This document shows positions 61,845-64,000 of a DNA stretch of 64,000 bases, in pieces (position 1 is the first letter of the stretch; each line of letters starts with the position of its first letter). Origin of the DNA: Burkholderia sp. Ax-1719 (GTDB lineage Bacteria > Pseudomonadota > Gammaproteobacteria > Burkholderiales > Burkholderiaceae); the NCBI RefSeq assembly GCF_011753055.1, contig NZ_VWWJ01000003.1, positions 186,001 through 250,000 of the forward strand, written 5' to 3'. The position numbers were made by a program, and so were the translations under genes. The notes under the pieces are model-generated. The model was not told the DNA's origin. It worked only from the letters and a program-made list of their open reading frames with translations, and did not search any database.

Positions 61845-62648
61845 TCAGCTGCCGTTCTCCATCGCGTAGAGCATACGCTGCACGGCGCGGGCGGTCTCGA
61901 TCGGACGCTCCATCGGATACAGATGACTGCCCTCGATCCACTCCAGCCGCTCACCCGCCAGCCGCTGCGTCGCCGCGATGCCGACCTGGCGCATCTCCTT
62001 CGATTGCGTACCGGCGATGAAGCTGATCGGCACCGGCGATCCATGGGCGAGACGCGTGCCGAAGGTATGCGGCAAGGTGCGATAGATCAGATATTCGGTG
62101 CGACGGTCGAAGGCGAGCGTGCGCGTGCCATCGGCTGAAGTCTGAGGAATGCCGTGGTCGATATAGTCGGACAGCACGCGCTCGTCCCAGCGCGCGAACG
62201 CCGGCTTCGAATGGAAGTGTCGCCATGCCTCGTCGCGGCTCGCCCATTGGGTGCGGCGCGTGCGTGTGGCCGCCGCGGGCGACAGACGCTCGTCCAGGCC
62301 GGTCCATTGCGACACCTTGAGCATGCTGCTGCGCCAGCCCGCGATCACCGGCGAGTCGAGCATCACCACGCCCCTCACCCACTGCGGTTTCTTGAGCGCG
62401 GCCATCAGCGACAAATAGCCGCCCAGCGAATGCCCGACCAGCCAGACCGGCTGCTCGTAAAGGCGGCCGATGTCCTCCAGCAATTGATCGACGAGGTGCG
62501 GCCAGTCGCGCGTGACTGGAAACCGCACGTCATGGCCGATGCGCTCGATGTAGCGCAGCTCGTAGGTGTCGCCGAGTTCGGCGAAGAGCGTGCCGTAGGT
62601 CGAGGCTGGAAAGCCGTTGGCGTGAGAAAAGTGGATGACGTTCTTCAA
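61845..62648 (-). CDS. alpha/beta hydrolase
   Basis: A 267-residue alpha/beta-fold hydrolase. HFSHANGFPASTYGTLFAEL near residue 6 is the oxyanion segment, PVWLVGHSLGGYLSLMAAL near 68 holds the nucleophile Ser (GHSLGG), and WIEGSHLYPMERPIETARAV near the C terminus holds the catalytic His. The HANGFP start marks a subgroup common in beta- and gamma-proteobacteria with unknown substrate. The start codon is a TTG at 62648, since no ATG or GTG lies near the conserved N terminus. It sits between comEC and pyrG on the same strand. Confidence 0.86.
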   Translation of the reverse strand: MKNVIHFSHANGFPASTYGTLFAELGDTYELRYIERIGHDVRFPVTRDWPHLVDQLLEDIGRLYEQPVWLVGHSLGGYLSLMAALKKPQWVRGVVMLDSPVIAGWRSSMLKVSQWTGLDERLSPAAATRTRRTQWASRDEAWRHFHSKPAFARWDERVLSDYIDHGIPQTSADGTRTLAFDRRTEYLIYRTLPHTFGTRLAHGSPVPISFIAGTQSKEMRQVGIAATQRLAGERLEWIEGSHLYPMERPIETARAVQRMLYAMENGS

Positions 62649-62749
62649 TGTCTTGTTGTCTCCGTTCCAGATGGCGGGTGCGCCGTGGCTTGCCGCGGCG
62701 CGACGCCTGCTCCCTTTGTCTGTCTTGTTGATTGTGTTGCGGCGCGATC

Positions 62750-64000
62750 TTATTCGTCGCTCGCCGTATCCATCCAGTAACGCCGCTGCGTGTCGCGAAA
62801 GCGTTCGACGGCGAGCGTGCCGGGCGCGGCCTCGATCCGCACCGCACCATCGGCGTCGCTACGCGCGAGCACGATATGGCGCGAGGCGTAGCGCGCATAC
62901 ACGCCCGGATGCGGATGATGAAAACGGTTCAGGTAGCCTACCTGAAATATTGCGACGAGCGGCCAGACAGAATCGAGGAACGGTTCAGTCGACGATGTGC
63001 GGCTGCCGTGATGCGGCACCACGAGCACCTGCGAGCGCAGGCGGGCGGCGTCGCGGGCGACCAGTGTGCGCTCCGCGCTGGCTTCGATATCGGCGGCAAG
63101 CAGTGCGGACACCGCGCCCGCGCCGCCTTGCGCCGTGGAAACACGCAGCACGCAGCAATGCGCGTTCGGTTTGCCGGTGAGCGGCCCAGGATCGGGCCAA
63201 AGGACTTCGAAGTCCACGCCGTCCCATTGCCAGCGCTGCCCCGCCGCGCATTGCACGGTTTGCGCGCCCAGCTTGCGCGCGCTAGTCCAGAGCCGATGGG
63301 CGGGCAGGATACCCGCCACGAACTCACGCACCGGCACGGCGTCGAGCACGGCGGGCGCGCCGCCCGAATGATCGGAATCGTCGTGGCTGATCATGAGAGT
63401 GTCGAGGCGCATCACACCGTGCGTCTGCAGATACGGCGCGACGATGCGCTCGCCCGCGTGGGTCGACTCGGGCCCCGGGCCGGCGTCGAACAGCAACGCG
63501 TGACGCGAAGTCTCCACCAGCACCGAAGTACCCTGCCCGATATCCAGCGCCGTCAGCCGGAACGCACCCTGCGGCGGCCCATTCGGTGACGGCACGAGTA
63601 GCGGCAACCACGTAAAAGGCGCGAGCCAGCGCAACGGCCAGCCACGCGGCGCAAGCAGCCAGACAACGCCGACGCCCGCGCAGCACAACGCGAACACGCC
63701 CGGTTGTGGCAGGCGCAGCAGCGCCCACGGCCAGCCTTCAAGCATGCCGAGCGCGTCCAGAAGCCAGTTCAGCATCGTATGCGCCGACTGCCACGCGTAG
63801 CCGTCCAGCGGCGCGGGCAGCGCCACTCCGGCTAGCACCATCGGCGTGACGAACATGCTCACCCAGGGAATCGCGCCCGCATTGGCGAGCGGGCCGATCA
63901 GCGGAATCTGCATGAACCAATAGGCGGTGAGCGGCGCAAGCGCGAGTGTGACGGCCCATTGAACGCGCGCGCTATCGGCCAGCCTTCCTGTCCAGCGCTG
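62750..64000 (-). CDS. comEC: DNA internalisation channel ComEC/Rec2, C-terminal fragment cut by window edge
   Basis: The last 416 codons of a larger gene whose 5' part lies beyond the right edge; the frame is open to base 64000. The visible part begins in the membrane Competence domain (hydrophobic ...LTAYWFMQIPLIGPLANAGAIPWVSM) and continues into the metallo-beta-lactamase-like domain: TALDIGQGTSVLVETS, LLFDAGPGPEST, LMISHDDSDHSGG, LLAADIEASAE and VLVVPHHGSRTSS. ComEC carries single-stranded DNA across the inner membrane during natural transformation. The TMISHxDxDH-type metal site is largely intact. The C-terminal ~35 residues are ordinary. The alpha/beta hydrolase gene lies 101 bp downstream. 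Confidence 0.92.
   Translation of the reverse strand, partial: QRWTGRLADSARVQWAVTLALAPLTAYWFMQIPLIGPLANAGAIPWVSMFVTPMVLAGVALPAPLDGYAWQSAHTMLNWLLDALGMLEGWPWALLRLPQPGVFALCCAGVGVVWLLAPRGWPLRWLAPFTWLPLLVPSPNGPPQGAFRLTALDIGQGTSVLVETSRHALLFDAGPGPESTHAGERIVAPYLQTHGVMRLDTLMISHDDSDHSGGAPAVLDAVPVREFVAGILPAHRLWTSARKLGAQTVQCAAGQRWQWDGVDFEVLWPDPGPLTGKPNAHCCVLRVSTAQGGAGAVSALLAADIEASAERTLVARDAARLRSQVLVVPHHGSRTSSTEPFLDSVWPLVAIFQVGYLNRFHHPHPGVYARYASRHIVLARSDADGAVRIEAAPGTLAVERFRDTQRRYWMDTASDE

Overview
The window is a high-GC, gene-dense stretch of bacterial chromosome. Gene content and gene order point to a Burkholderiaceae beta-proteobacterium, most like Paraburkholderia, Caballeronia or Burkholderia. The order markers are tilS-accA-alkA-cysS, the long rlmN-rodZ-ispG-hisS-yfgM-bamB-der-hfq-hflX-hflK-hflC-DUF2065-hisZ-purA run, and pyrG-kdsA-eno-ftsB. 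The genus is an inference; there is no rRNA here to test it. I see no insertion sequence, integrase, phage gene, tRNA, rRNA or CRISPR array, and no block of foreign-looking composition. About 58 protein genes are supported, two of them cut by the window edges (tilS on the left, comEC on the right).

Layout. 1-3.8 kb, minus strand: lipid synthesis (accA), DNA repair (alkA-type glycosylase), cysS and the start of tilS. 4-7 kb, plus: an exported TPR protein, a periplasmic/cytoplasmic cyclophilin pair (ppiA, ppiB) and lpxH. 7-18.3 kb: cysE and trmJ (minus); suhB, lplT, mutS and a degenerate metallophosphoesterase-like exported protein (plus); slyD (minus); roxA and an Ala/Ser-rich lipoprotein (plus). 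18.5-26.7 kb: a DinG-type helicase, a DUF465 protein, an exported Gln-rich coiled-coil protein, tex (plus) and kup. 27-44.4 kb, all minus: one long housekeeping run from ndk to a purine phosphoribosyltransferase, covering RNA modification, cell shape, isoprenoids, histidyl-tRNA, outer-membrane assembly, ribosome GTPases, Hfq, the FtsH modulators, histidine control and adenylate synthesis. 44.7-54.6 kb: a BI-1-like membrane protein (plus), then minus-strand dapA-bamC-MBL, the M50 protease-trpS-methyltransferase cluster, a YciO-type protein, a PHP phosphatase, an alpha/beta hydrolase and a DUF455 ferritin-like protein. 54.8-56.8 kb, plus: gamma carbonic anhydrase, Hsp33 and a Gly/Trp-rich lipoprotein. 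57-64 kb, minus: ftsB, eno, kdsA, pyrG, an alpha/beta hydrolase and comEC.

Much of the content serves the cell envelope: LpxH and KdsA make lipopolysaccharide, BamB and BamC build the outer membrane, RodZ and FtsB act in shape and division, LplT recycles phospholipid, and PpiA and YfgM handle exported proteins. Transcription units are often closed by strong intrinsic terminators, several of them bidirectional between convergent genes. Recognisable -10 boxes are TATAAT, TACAAT and, repeatedly, TAGAAT, with poor -35 matches.

I found no convincing new multi-gene system. The points most worth a second look are modest: a metallophosphoesterase-like protein that has lost the family's metal ligands, low-complexity exported proteins, a perfect direct repeat ahead of hisZ, a hairpin cluster between der and bamB, closely packed divergent starts at slyD/roxA, and a possible leaderless start.
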